The position numbers and the translations under genes were made by a program. The notes below the pieces were generated by a model. It was given only the letters and a program-made list of their open reading frames with translations, was not told where the DNA came from and searched no databases. This document shows, piece after piece, positions 21,940 to 33,759 of a stretch of 64,000 nt of DNA; position 1 is the stretch's first letter, and every line of letters begins with the position of its first letter. This DNA comes from Sipunculus nudus (lineage: Eukaryota > Annelida > Sipuncula > Golfingiida > Sipunculidae), in the NCBI GenBank assembly GCA_026874595.1, contig CM049319.1:6582101-6646100 (forward strand), in the 5' to 3' direction.

Positions 21940-24269
21940 GGCCATCCTTAAAAATTTCTGTGTTGGGGCTAACATTGGTCTAAAAAAAGTCATCAGGTAG
22001 GGAGGAAAAAAATATTTTTTTTAAAGGAGGATCTGGAGTTTACTACACCTTTTTTTACCGGATATTAGCATATGCGAGGTATACGTCAAATAACATACCC
22101 GTACTCCATTCATTCCTTGCCTCGATACCATTGAAACATGCACAACAAGGTATATCTGAACAGATTTTGTGTTTTATTACAGGCTTAAAATCCTGTACTT
22201 GGGTTTAAAATGTTTTAGTACATGCTTTGAACATGTACATGTCAAACATTCACGTATTTGAAAAGTTATCAAGTACTTTTCCAATAATGGTCAAGCATGT
22301 TATCATGGAAGCATTATAACTGATGTATATCCCATTGCACAGGTTCGCATTAGGCCTGTAAGCCTTGTTCTGGATCTCACATGAATTTGCAGACAATTTT
22401 ATTTTGTGTTGTATGCGAGTGCCAGAATTGTAGGAATGAGTGCAGTTTGAGATTTCCTTTGCAAGTGAAGAGGTATAATTAAGAAGGACGGTAATAAATG
22501 AACTCTTTAGTAATAGTCAATGCCTAATAAGGTAGTAGAATATATATAAAGTTTCTATAAATATATGTAAAACTGTACTTTTTGAAAGATGAAACCATAT
22601 ATTGGATGTCGGTACCCTGATTAGGAATTTTATTTCTTCGGTTTTGATGTATATACAAACAAAATCTTGGTCTAGTTCGAAGATGGGTGACCTTGACTTA
22701 TTTCTCGACGTTTTAGAGCGAACTATAGAAAATAACCGGCGTGTGTTAACATTTACCATGTGAGGAGGATATCTCCAAAAGTATTCAACACAGAAATTTC
22801 ATTTCTTTGGTGCTGATACATATCAACAAAATCTCGGTCAAGTTCCAAGATGGATGACCCAAGGTCACAGAGCTTATAATAGAAAAAAACTTAGGAGCTT
22901 ATTTCTAAGGAACCACTGGATGGATTGTTTTGGAATATGGAATGGTCATTGGCCTTGATGATCTCGAAAGTGCTGCATGACTCACAAAGACTGGGGCCAG
23001 ACTTACAAAGTTCATACCTCTCTAGTTCCAATTCACAACTTGAACAAAAGACATATGTACAGATATACATCCATGTGAGAACAAATATTACATGAATACT
23101 TGTTACTGTTACCACCCATAAATACTGCTCTTTTGGCTGAAGGCTTTTGTCAGCTTTTGCTGATATTCTAGTATTTTTCTGTAATTAATGACTGAGCGAG
23201 CAATGTTGATCTTTATCTCGTCTACGTCTAAACAAGAAATGCCATACGGTCAGGAAATATGTTTATTATAAAAGCTATTAATAAAATGAAATAAATTTAC
23301 AAAGGCAGTTAAAAAGAAACACATAAAAAAAATACAGTCGCTTATATGTTATGCCTGTTCTGATCAGCTGTGGCCGGTAGAAACGATGCGTCAGACACCT
23401 CGCAAAACCCTGTCATGATCGCCACAGAACTGACGAAATCACGCAATTCTTGTAATACCAAACATCTGATTTGTGGAGATCGTGCATTACACATCGTCAG
23501 TTGCAGATTCCATTAAATAGGCCCGCTTCATTTGCTTGATATAGGCCTACTCACGGTGCCACCGTGAGTGTTGCTGAAAAATTATAACCAGCGTAGGCGA
23601 CACGATGTCAGTGAACATTTTCCCGCCAAAATAGTGGTGAATGAAGTCATGAACTTTTACTACGGACCTCTTATTGGCTCTCTGGCTATGACGCGTGACC
23701 GCTCCGCCAATCACAAGAACGTTTGCGTGGGCCAGGCACGTGTTTATGCCAATCAACGTGTCACATGGTTTAAATGCCAACATTGATCAGTTGACAGTAT
23801 GAATGTCGAGAGAACTTTCATTTAATCAGTTAATGCGACAGCGGTAAGATTCCGCTTTATTTGAAATCAAATAAGAACCATTTCTAATTGCTCAATATTT
23901 TTTTTCAGCCTCTTTCGCCAGAACAATGAAATTTGATGGCGGTTTCCTGGCAGTTTTTCTACTCTCGCGAACGAGGTAGCGATCGTTCCACGTGTATATA
24001 TATAGGCACAACCTGACTAATTGTTAGGGCTCAAATTAAACGATCGGCGACGTTGGGTAATACCTTTCATTATGGAAATTAAGTGCATCTAAAAATGTAA
24101 TAGAAGGACTATTTTTCTAGCACATGAAGGCAGATTTTTACGGGCCCAGGTGCTTGCGGCAGATCATATAAAAATATTAATTTGCAGATATGTCCAAAAA
24201 AATTCCAGCCGCAGCCAAAAATCACGACCGGCCGGGTTAGCCTCAACACAGAACTTTTTAAGGATGGCC
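21940..24269. mobile_element. 2330-bp DNA transposon nested in gag-pol
   Basis: The 34-bp terminal inverted repeats begin GGCCATCCTTAAAAA (21940-21973 and 24236-24269) with two mismatches. CTA at 21937-21939 and 24270-24272 is the target duplication; removing one copy restores the RNase H reading frame. The interior has only short open frames, so it is non-autonomous. A 3-bp duplication suggests PIF/Harbinger, though CTA is not its usual target, so the superfamily is uncertain. It contains a perfect 10-bp-arm palindrome at 23549-23569. Confidence 0.9.
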
Positions 24270-24272
24270 CTA

Positions 24273-25838
24273 CAAACAGACCACAAACCGCTTGTTCCAT
24301 TGATAAATGGAAAAAGCTTAGACCAGGTGCCACTACGACGCCAGCGCCTTCTGATCAGGCTAATGAGATTTAATCCTGAAGCTGTTCACATTCCAGGAAA
24401 GCTACTGTTAATTGCAGACACGTTGTCAAGAAGCCCACTGGCAGAAAATACACCTGATCAGGAGTTGGGTGAAGACATTGAAGCTTACATCAGTGCCGTC
24501 GAAAGTTACCGGCCAATGTCACCTGAGAAATTTACAGAAATCCAGAAAGCTACGGCTCAAGATCTGATATTGACTGTGGCAATTCGTTATACCATGTCAG
24601 GATGGCCAAGGTACATCCAGGATGTAGCTGAGCCGTTGAGAGTCTACTTTGGTGTAAAAGACCATTTAAGTGTAGCCAATGGTTTGTTGTTGTTCGACGA
24701 TAGAATTGTTGTTCCAGGTGTTATGCAAACTGAAATGCTTGACCGGATACATGATGGGCACCAAGGAATCTCCAAGTGTAGAGAGAGAGCTAAATCTGGT
24801 GTCTGGTGGCCTTCTATGAACAAGGAAATTCAGGACAAAGTTAACTCATGAGAGCATTGCCAAACCTATAGGCCAACCCAACGTAAGGAACCTTTGATAA
24901 CTACACCAATGCCAAACAGGCCTTGGGAAGCCATCGCCTCAGATTTGTGTGAATACAAAAGAGAAATGTACTTAGTCACTGTTGACTATTTTTCAAGGTA
25001 CATAGAGATCGCACATCTGCCAGATTCAACAGCAGGAACTGTCATATTGAAACTGAAGTCCCTATTTGCTAGATGGGGAATTCCAGATCGCCTTATATCG
25101 GACAATGGACCACAATATGGTTCAGCTGAATTTGCTGACTTTGCTGCTCAGTATGGGTTTAATCACGACACAACAAGCCCATACAATCCACAAGCCAATG
25201 GTGCAGTAGAGCGAGCAGTGGAAACTGCTAAGAACATTTTAAGACAGGATGACCCATTCCTGGCACTGTTAGTATACAGAGCAACACCGAACACGGCAAC
25301 TGGTTACAGCCCAGCGAAGCTCATGATGGGCAGAGAGATAAAAAGCACATTACCAGTACTTCCAAGGAAGTTAGAGCCTAATTGGCCATCTATGGCTAAA
25401 ATAAAAGAAAAGGACGCACAGACAAAACATGCCTATGAATCTCACTACAACCGTAGGCACGGAGTTCGACCTTTGAACCCTATCTGCCCTGGCACCCAGG
25501 TACGCATGAAAACTGACAATGAAGATTTCTGGACGAAAACAGGGAAAGTGTTAGGTCAGTATAGAGGTAGCAGTAGGTCATACATGGTTCTCACAGAGCA
25601 GGGTCGCACAGTTCGTCGTAATCGTCGTCACATCCGGCCTGTCGCAGAATCGAATGATACCACAGATGCAAACGTAGGAGGACAACACAACCCTCCTTCA
25701 GAGATACCATCCGCAGTGGATAGTGGTATGTCAACTGATGATCCGTCCTCGGCGTCTGTTGAATCATCATGTGTTAACCCCTCTGTGACTACACGATCAG
25801 GACGCCAAGTGAAACCAGTTCAACGACTGGATCTGTAA
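24273..25838 (+). pseudogene. gag-pol polyprotein, downstream part (RNase H end and integrase), one internal stop
   Basis: In frame with the upstream part once the nested transposon is discounted. It opens with QTDHKPLVPLI (end of RNase H, with tether HIPGKLLLIADTLSR). The integrase zinc-binding region follows (HDGHQGISKCRERA, VWWPSM). A TGA at 24849-24851 stands where the first cysteine of the CxxC half of that zinc finger belongs. The catalytic core continues open: D at 24984-24986, D in SDNGPQYGS at 25101-25103, and E in NGAVERAVE at 25209-25211, a perfect D,D-35-E spacing. The C-terminal part is basic and ends at 25838. The enzyme would insert element DNA into the host genome. The stop removes the core from the reading frame, so this copy is inactive without readthrough. 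Confidence 0.9.
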
Positions 25839-26134
25839 TTGTGTTAGTCATAGGTGCTATTAAGGCTTTATGGGCCAGAATAATGCCTTGCCGTAATAGC
25901 TGTCTAAGATGGACAGTCTACTCCATCTCAGCTCGCAGTTTATTTAGTTTTCTTAGTTTTAATTTAACTCGTTTTATCAGAACCATGAACCTTTGGAATA
26001 TACCAGTGTTTTAACCGGTGCACGGTTATAATTTCTTCTGATGTGCATAGCAAACTTTTTGCCATAAAAGACTTTTTTTCTTGCGAATGGCTATATTAAG
26101 GTAACCCGGTGATATATCTTGCCTTGTATCATTC
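25839..26134 (+). other. Untranslated 3' part of the retrotransposon
   Basis: Lies between the end of gag-pol and the polypurine tract. No envelope frame is present. Confidence 0.6.
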
Positions 26135-26147
26135 TCAAAGGGGGAGA
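26135..26147 (+). other. Polypurine tract
   Basis: An A/G-rich run (AAAGGGGGAGA) lies directly before the 3' LTR, the usual primer site for plus-strand DNA synthesis. Confidence 0.75.
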
Positions 26148-26268
26148 TGTCGTGTAATAGGACTTTGTGGAACAGCCCCGCTAGTAACGTGTGCACAGGT
26201 TGGTGCTACGTCACCGCTTTCTGAATAAAGTTGTGTTCATGGCGCGACGTGTCTGTGGATTTATGACA
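26148..26268 (+). repeat. 3' LTR, 121 bp
   Basis: Identical to the 5' LTR by eye over all 121 bp, followed directly by the CAGAT duplication. Confidence 0.95.
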
Positions 26269-26279
26269 CAGATATTTTT

Positions 26280-27110
26280 TAAAGAAATTTTTCAGATAAC
26301 AGTCCTGTGACCTTAACAAATGACCTTGTGACCAAAAAATCTTACAATTTATTATCCTTTATCTTTTAAAAAGTGACCTTGACCTCTGACCAGGTAACCT
26401 CAAAATCTATAGATTTCCTCACTTTTGGCAAGTAAGCCATGTGTGAAAGGTGGAAGCTTTGGGAGGAAAAGTTTTATTTACAGTGCATCCACAATCTTTT
26501 TAAAGATGTGGCTCCTGTGACCTTCAACTTTGATCTCTGGACCCTGAATATCAAAATAAATTTACTTTAGTGGTGGGTCATTAATAAATCAAGTTTAAAG
26601 CCAATCTGTCTATCCAAAGCAGAATTATAATTCATAAACTAATTTGTGAATGGATGGGCCCAGTGACCTTGACCTTTGACCCAAAATGGAATAGAATCTT
26701 CCCCTATTGGCAGGTTAGCAATATCTAGAAGATGGAAGGTTTGTGATGAAAAGTTTGGCTTGAAATGAATACACATTCTTTTTTTAAAAAAATGGGTCCT
26801 GTGACCTTGACCTTTGGAACCCAAAATTGACAGGGTTCTTACTTTAGTGTGAACCATATATATTCAGATAAGTTTGAAACCAAAATTGACAGGGTTCTTA
26901 CTTTAGTGTGAGCCATATATAATCAGATAAGTTTGAAACCAATCAGTCAAACTAAACTGGAGTTATCATCTGAAAGCTAATTTGTGACCTTGACCTTTGA
27001 CCTTGTGACCCCTAAATCAATTATGCTCTCACCGTCCTGGCAAGTCAGCTAAATGTGCAAGATGGAAAGTTTGGGATGAAAAGCTTGGCTTAAAATGCAG
27101 CCAGAATCTC
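26280..27110. repeat. Second TGACCT-rich repeat array
   Basis: Diverged units of the family at 540-2240. Shared blocks are 'tgcatccacaatctttttaaagatg', 'cctgtgaccttgacctttgacc' and 'tttggcttgaaatg'. A 60-bp block with 'aaaattgacagggttcttactttagtg' is duplicated in tandem at about 26822-26940. Confidence 0.75.
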
Positions 27111-27203
27111 TGAATTTTAATTATTGTGTACTTTAGATGTTGAGCATAATGACAAGATAAAAGGGTTAACTTAAAAGATAATGGTATTATTTTCAATATA
27201 AAT

Positions 27204-27450
27204 GACAGACATTACCAGAACTAGCCCTGAAGGCAGACATTACCAGGACCAGCCTTGAAGACAGACATTACCGGGACCAGCCTTGAAGACAGACATTAAC
27301 AGGGCCAGCCTTGAAGACAGACATTACCAAGACCAGCCTTGAAAACAGACATTACCAGGACCAGCCTTGAGGTCAGACATTACCAGGACCAGCCCTGATG
27401 GCAGACATTACAAAGACCAGCCTTGAAGACAGACATTACCAGGGCCAGTT
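27204..27450. repeat. 28-bp minisatellite, about 9 copies
   Basis: The unit is cagacattaccaggacca followed by gccttgaaga, with scattered substitutions. No spacers lie between units. Confidence 0.9.
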
Positions 27451-28885
27451 ATACTGATGTGAAAACTGGTCCATGACTAGATGGCAACAGATTTTTAGTA
27501 CAACATTTGGTTTTGTAAATTGAAGCAAACATACAAAATCAAAGCACAGTTGCTGCTGAACACCCTTGCTAAGCCATGATTGAAATGATCCCCTATGACA
27601 TGGTCAGCATGAACTATAATTACCTGATATGTTGTTGATGAATAAAATCTTAGTATAAATCCTACTCAATATTATGAAAATTTGAATTATATAACCATGA
27701 CAGACATGAAGCATAGGAGCTACAGCAAGCAAGCTTCCTGTTTTAGTTGTTGATTACGGACAGGAGGAATAATCCTGCAAATATGGGCAGATATATAACA
27801 ATAATCTATGAGTTATCTGTCACATAACAGCCATTCATTTCCTCTAAACAAAGTGTGGTTAATACTTTTCAGTATGTAAAATATATCAATTTGGATCATC
27901 TAAATTCATCTGTTTTTAATGCAAACATTTTTTTTTAATTATAAGTAATCATACTCTGTGAGCTAAATTCCTAAAATAAATAGATTATTTTCGAACAGAA
28001 AACATCAGTACATAAATATAACAGGCAGAGAGAAGAATTTGTTTCTGTTACTGTGTAGGTCATATATTCATTGTATATCTGTTCCGACTTTTATTATTTT
28101 CAAACTAATTTTTATAAATATACCGGTAAACAATTCAGTAGCACACAATGTAAACAGATACTAACTTCAGTTTGTTTGACAGCTGTACTTGCCAGTGACT
28201 AAAGGCCTACAGATGACTCAGGAAGGCACATTGTGAGCTAAATTACCTGCATTTCAGGCATGTGAGTGTACATCTCTTTGGCACACAATCTAAGTATAGG
28301 TATAGCTGAAGTAACATTGAAGTTATGGTATGACTAATCAAAATTAATCCTGCTGCCATGTCATTCCTGTAATGTCATAAGGTACATACTGGAATAACCT
28401 GATAAAAATCTTTCAAATTCTCATATAAATAACTTTAATAATTTCAACAGCCTAAAATATAGTGTATGTTTCTATAGATACAGGTCTGCTATGCTGACTC
28501 AGTGCGAGTTCCCCTAATATATATAACAGGATTACTTTAATTAAACAAAAAGAAGAAAAAAATGAAAATCTAAAATTGTCAATCTATAAAAAAAATCTAA
28601 TTGATGAATTATACATAATTTATGAAAATGTAATATTTCCTATAATTACTGATGCCATTTTCTAAACTTTGTTATGTGACACCCCCCCCCCCCCCCCCCC
28701 CCCCAAACAAAAAAAATAAAAGAAAAACTAAGTTGGCAACTTTATATTCTGCTACACAATTTTAACATGGCTGTATTCCTTCAAACATGTATAATTCACT
28801 TTAGTTATTAAACAAACCCATAGTAAAGACAGTAACCACAAATGTATTAACTACAGATACATTCTTTCAATTACAATCCTGATGG
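27451..28885. other. Non-coding stretch with poly-C run
   Basis: No gene recognised. A run of about 23 C lies at 28682-28704. Confidence 0.4.
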
Positions 28886-29465
28886 TATGATCAGTGTGAA
28901 AAAAAATACCTGGCGCGTGCCTTTTATTAAGGCCAGGTGTGCGACTGAGATCATGAGAGGAGGGAGTTACTCGCGTAAAAAGTGGGCAGGGCACCTCCGG
29001 GTAACCGGCTTTGAGAGTAATATACGCCGGTCTACAAAGAACCACATAAATAGTGCAAACCTAGTAGCTAAGAAAACTTGTAAAACTCCGTCAACGGCTG
29101 AGTTTGATGGCTGTAACAGCCAACTGCCAGCCAGACACTCAAACTTGCAAGTTCTGTTGTCTCGAAACTGGCGTCGGGTGAATGGGGGTTACCCCTCAGA
29201 CACCAAAGAAACTGACTTTAATAATCGTACGTACCTGTTGTGCCACGGGTTCTAAAATGCTTTCTATGGTTTTGGTGTGAAACACCGGCATGTTGATGCC
29301 TTAAGCGTCCCCCTCTGATAACAATTCCGATCTTGTAAGTCCAAGTGTTGTTCAATTTGCATCAATTGTACTCCGAATTCCTCAGTATCCCCTTAAAATC
29401 CGATCACAGCACAGGAGAGACCTCCTGCCTCGTTCTGGAATCAAACCGTGTCACCCCAGAAAACT
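28886..29465. other. GC-richer segment with possible - strand exon edge
   Basis: Clearly richer in G, C and CpG than its surroundings. A 122-codon + frame (28887-29255) matches nothing I know. On the - strand a donor-like CAG/GTAC lies at 29235, so a leader exon of an unseen - strand gene is possible. I cannot support a product. Confidence 0.25.
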
Positions 29466-29749
29466 GGGAATTCCCTTCGAGGAATAACTGTGGCAGTACG
29501 TCACTTTGTCTGCTTTACTGAACAAGAGCTCTGAAGGGATATTTCAAACATTGATTGTTTGTGTATTACTGGATATATTTATAATTGAAATGTGTGATTT
29601 CAAATCTTGGGGAACACCACTGTCTCTGAGCGTCTTCATATCTCCCTTTTGATAGCCGCTACGTCATTTGTATGGGAGAACACTGAATGTTTTCAGGGAA
29701 TCCCCTCTGTGACGTGGCTACAAGTGAAACTCTATGCAAGGGGATTCCC
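29466..29749. promoter_or_regulatory. Candidate enhancer: three kappaB-type sites with CRE- and IRF-like motifs
   Basis: GGGAATTCCC lies at 29466-29475, GGGAATCCCC at 29696-29705 and GGGGATTCCC at 29740-29749; all fit the NF-kappaB/Rel consensus. CRE-like TACGTCAC is at 29497-29504 and TACGTCA at 29660-29666; TGACGTGG is at 29710-29717. AAGTGAAAC at 29722-29730 fits the IRF core AANNGAAA. Four of these motifs pack into 54 bp (29696-29749). Function is inferred from motifs only. Confidence 0.4.
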
Positions 29750-29996
29750 ATAAATGGGCAACCGTGGAAACGCGATGCTCTGAGATGTGTCAGCCCGCAA
29801 ACAAACAGAGGCGCGCGCCGGGCCTTGCAGCAATGGCGAGCTGGGGCCGGTCTTAACACTGCAGAAAATATTGCTACCTGTTTTGTTTGTTAATCCAAGG
29901 CGGTTGGAAGTGGATAATAACATTCCATACCGAAACCACTCCCCCCAAATAGCGGAAACTAGGCCTACTTGTGGCGCCCCACACACTCTTAGATGC

Positions 29997-30070
29997 GGGG
30001 GCGTGGTCCAAAGTCTCCCCGTGTATTATATAGGCTAGTGCAGCCGCCGGGCATTGTATCATACAATGTT
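29997..30070 (+). promoter_or_regulatory. Candidate TATA promoter facing right
   Basis: GGGGGCGTGG (29997-30006, Sp1/KLF-like) is followed by TATTATATAGGC (30024-30035, TATA-like). A start site would fall near 30055. An imperfect palindrome, CATTGTAT-c-ATACAATG, lies at 30052-30068. No downstream exon was found. Confidence 0.3.
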
Positions 30071-30323
30071 ATGTTGACTGTCGGCTTTAGCTGGTCATGA
30101 CCTCGTGTTTGAAAAAAAGTTCATACAATTCCGGAAAGTAATAAAACAAAAATGGTATAATTTTTATGATAAAATTAAATAATAATGTTAATAATAAAAT
30201 AATAAATCATAGGCTAATAATAATAATAAAAATAATAATAATACTATCAGATAAAGCAATTTAAAATTGAGTATAGATCGAAGCGATACACCATACACCG
30301 GGGAGAGAGGCGGTGGGGGTTAT

Positions 30324-30326
<3 letters not shown>

Positions 30327-30401
<75 letters not shown>
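30327..30401. repeat. (TA)n microsatellite
   Basis: About 37 AT units. The isoleucine/tyrosine open frame over it is an artefact. Confidence 0.95.
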
Positions 30402-30404
<3 letters not shown>

Positions 30405-31826
30405 TTAATTCAAATTGTATTGGTGCAGTCTGAGGTAAATTTTAAAAAAATGCAAAACCCGGCGCTGTTTACGGTGTAAAACGTGTATTGTTCTATTTCT
30501 CATATTTTTTTGGTAGAATGAGAGGAGGGCACCCTCAACTAATTCCACCCTACTTAGGGAAGTCATGCATGGCCTAAGCCTCTGTCAGCGATTCACCTAT
30601 TTTTTCTGTATAATTTATGTGATTTCTGGCTTACTCTGTGTATTAATGAACTCTGGGTAATTCATGTGAGAGGAGATTGTTATATAACGCCTCTGTGACG
30701 GATGTATGAGTTTCTTTATCTACATTCTCTCACAGTAACACAGCAATGATGACCAAAACAAAAAAAAAACTTGTAACCGATGGTGGGGAAATCTGGTTTG
30801 CATGTCTGACCTGCCACTAGATGTCCTTGTGAATGTGTTCGGATGAACCCCCCCCCCCCTTGCACACACACATATATATATATATTATAAACGTGAATAT
30901 AAATAACACCAACAGCCCGTGTCAGCGTTTTCTTGCCTATATGTTTATTAAAGATTCAAGGAATTTTCTTTAGTTAATATACGTCGGAAATCAGAAAATC
31001 AGTTTGCATGTGGTTTTTGTATGTGTAAGTGTCTCAGCTATAAGAACGCCTGTTAATTAATTTCTACATAAGTTTTTGCATCAATAATATTGTTTCTTTT
31101 TCTATATGCAGCAAAAGTATATGATCATCAATCACATTCTTTCACCTTCAAGTGCAATTGTGCTTACAACCGTGTAGCTCGTCACGTTTCGCAAATATAT
31201 TTATGCCAATTAACTTGTCCAAAACGGAAAGATAGATATTATTAATACACTTGTTAAGTCGGTATGTGCATTAACTTAATAGTTCGACGATTATGAATAG
31301 GTTTTTGAATTTCACTTTAAATTGAGGTAAATTACTAGTAAGTATAACACGTTATACCAAACACGGCTGCAGGCATCTCTTGGTCGGTCTTGTCATCAGT
31401 ATAATATGCAAATATCAGGTATTTACCCCATTCAATTGATGGGCCGTTTTTATTAGTAACTAAAGAAGATTTTTTTTGCGTCCGTGACGCCTATCGGTAG
31501 GAACTGGATTACTTTTATTTTACATATTTCATTAAGGGTCACATACATACAATTACTAACAGCCTGGTCGATCTAATTTTGAAGAGGAGCGAGTTAACGT
31601 ATATATGTTCACATGGTACACGCTTTGAGGTGTCTTAATAAACTTGCAATATAATTGCTGCATTATTTTTTCGTGTTATACATATAGGGGGAAAATGTTC
31701 GGGGCTATACCAGTTTTTAAAGTAAGCTTTTTTTCTACACAAATCCCAGTTATAACCATCGATGTCGGTCATCTCCCATCACCGTTCGAGATTTGAATTG
31801 TCCCGCACTGACATTAAATATTGATT
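30402..31826. other. Non-coding stretch, no gene recognised
   Basis: AT-rich with a short C run (about 30848-30858). No exon-like frame. Confidence 0.4.
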
Positions 31827-32050
<224 letters not shown>

Positions 32051-32051
<1 letters not shown>

Positions 32052-33424
32052 TTAAAGATGTCTTGTATTATTTTCCTGATACATCTTCTGTTTCCACTGT
32101 TACCCTGTTTATTGTCAGTGAATGGTTGGGGTGGTAGAGCTGCCCGTAGGGCGGGAAACTCACTCAGCTTGACTCAGTTTTAAATAACTTTCAGATGATT
32201 GCAGTCTTTGCATGCCTGATAGCATCAGTGGCGTGTGTGCTGCCATCTATTGATGAATCAACACACTAAGGCAGATGGAGACTGTGATGTTTTCGGACCC
32301 GTCTGTGTGTTTGTGTTAATGTGGCGCTAGGTTTACCTCCATAGGTTATCAATGTTTAACTTGCAACCCACACTTTCTAAACACCGATCGGTATCGCTGA
32401 ACATACAGGAAACAAAAAATACGACGAACGTGAAATCAGAAAAAAGAAAAATATAAAATTGTTGAGAGATTCATTGGCCACCTTAATCATTTGTTTATCA
32501 CTGATAAAAAATTGAAGCAACTGTTAAAATAAAAACCAGTTGATTACTTTATATTCTGGGCATATTCTGAAACAAAAAATAAATACAGGATCGATCGGCA
32601 TTTAAAGGGATCTATTGCAACTAGTGACCTTTCAACTTCTGCAGATATGCAACCAGCCATTTAAGATAACAGTTTTTGTTCTGTTTGTCAACACTGCAGA
32701 TTGTACCGTGTTTTCCCACAGCATTTAGATGAAAAAATGTTATCCATCCGTAACAGAGGGGTTATAAGACCTTTTAACCGGATTTTAATATAGTCCACCA
32801 GTATGGACACAGAATATGCCAGAAATCACATCAGTTCTACAAAAATTTAAAAATGGATAGCCGGCTTTTACGACCAACGAGAGCGAGTGTCAGATATTTA
32901 AGATTTTGAGCTGGATGCACAATGCGATACCACGCTCTTGGTCTGATTACGATTCTTTGCTCTGTGCTCACCTTGCATAGTTGTCAGACCCACGCAGAGA
33001 ACCTTTTTATACAAAGCAGCGGTTATGGCCAGGGAGATCTGCAACAATGCTAAATGCATGTAGTTCAAGTATAATCCCAAAATATTTTAAATTACAGTAT
33101 CTATACCTGATATTACCATAATACCAATGTAAAAAATCTTATGATCAAACGTATATTGTGCAAGTACGGGAATGTACAGTTCGCATTATACGCGACAAGA
33201 TTTTTGTCACTGCTGCATGGTGAACTACAAAGCACATCAGTTCAGTTTTAATTCGACCAAGCGAAAGAAAGATCTGTCCAATTTTAGGACAGATTGTAAT
33301 AACAAAGCCAAAACATACAATATGGATGAGCGCTGGGCTCAAAAAGAAATTAAGGGTTCTCTGCGGGTTCTGGCTTTCACCAGCGTTATACATAAACCGC
33401 ATCCTTAATAGGGATGAAAGACTC
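32051..33424. other. Non-coding stretch, no gene recognised
   Basis: Short frames on both strands (32898-33080 and 33145-33432) show no recognisable domain. Confidence 0.35.
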
Positions 33425-33448
33425 GAGTCCAAGTCATGACTTGGACTC
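33425..33448. repeat. Perfect 24-bp palindrome
   Basis: GAGTCCAAGTCA followed by its exact reverse complement. It opens a zone of GAGTCC/GGACTC words that continues into the minisatellite. Confidence 0.9.
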
Positions 33449-33759
33449 TAGTCTCCTTTTTTAAGGGAATCGGACTCGGACTTGTACTAGGACACGGAGG
33501 TAAGGACTCAAGACATCAGACAGGGTCAATTTCGAGTCCAGTAGAAGCAATGCTCTAGCTATCATATTAAAAAAAAGACATTTATATATACATGTGAGAA
33601 ATACTGAAAGAATGTTACAACAAGACTATGCCTGCTTATACCAAGCTTTAGGTCTGCATCCAGAGCTAAATGTAATTAAACTTTAAAGTGAAAGGTATGT
33701 GTAAACTAAATAAAATACTGAGCCATTAAATGAGCCATTTATTTATTTTTATAGAGATT

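Larger units (their letters stand above)
19309..26268 (+). mobile_element. Ty3/gypsy LTR retrotransposon, full length with nested insertion
   Basis: Identical 121-bp LTRs (TG...CA) bound the element. The 5-bp target duplication CAGAT flanks it at 19304-19308 and 26269-26273. Total length is 6960 bp, or about 4.63 kb without the nested 2330-bp DNA transposon and one copy of its 3-bp target duplication. One long gag-pol frame has the order capsid-like gag, zinc knuckle, protease, reverse transcriptase, RNase H, integrase. The short LTRs and single frame resemble the Mag/SURL lineage that includes the clam element Steamer; that placement is inference. Identical LTRs indicate recent insertion, yet this copy is disabled by the nested transposon and one stop codon. 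Confidence 0.95.

Noticed and set aside
24849-24851. Selenocysteine recoding of TGA in integrase
   Set aside because: The copy is already disrupted by a transposon and no SECIS-like structure was noticed; a point mutation is simpler.
25839-26134. Envelope-like gene after integrase
   Set aside because: Only about 300 bp with no open frame before the polypurine tract.
27204-27450. CRISPR-like array of 28-bp repeats
   Set aside because: Repeats are directly adjacent with no unique spacers, in a eukaryotic genome.
29437-29447. tRNA B-box-like GGTTTGATTCC on the - strand, possible SINE or tRNA
   Set aside because: No A box or cloverleaf at the proper distance.
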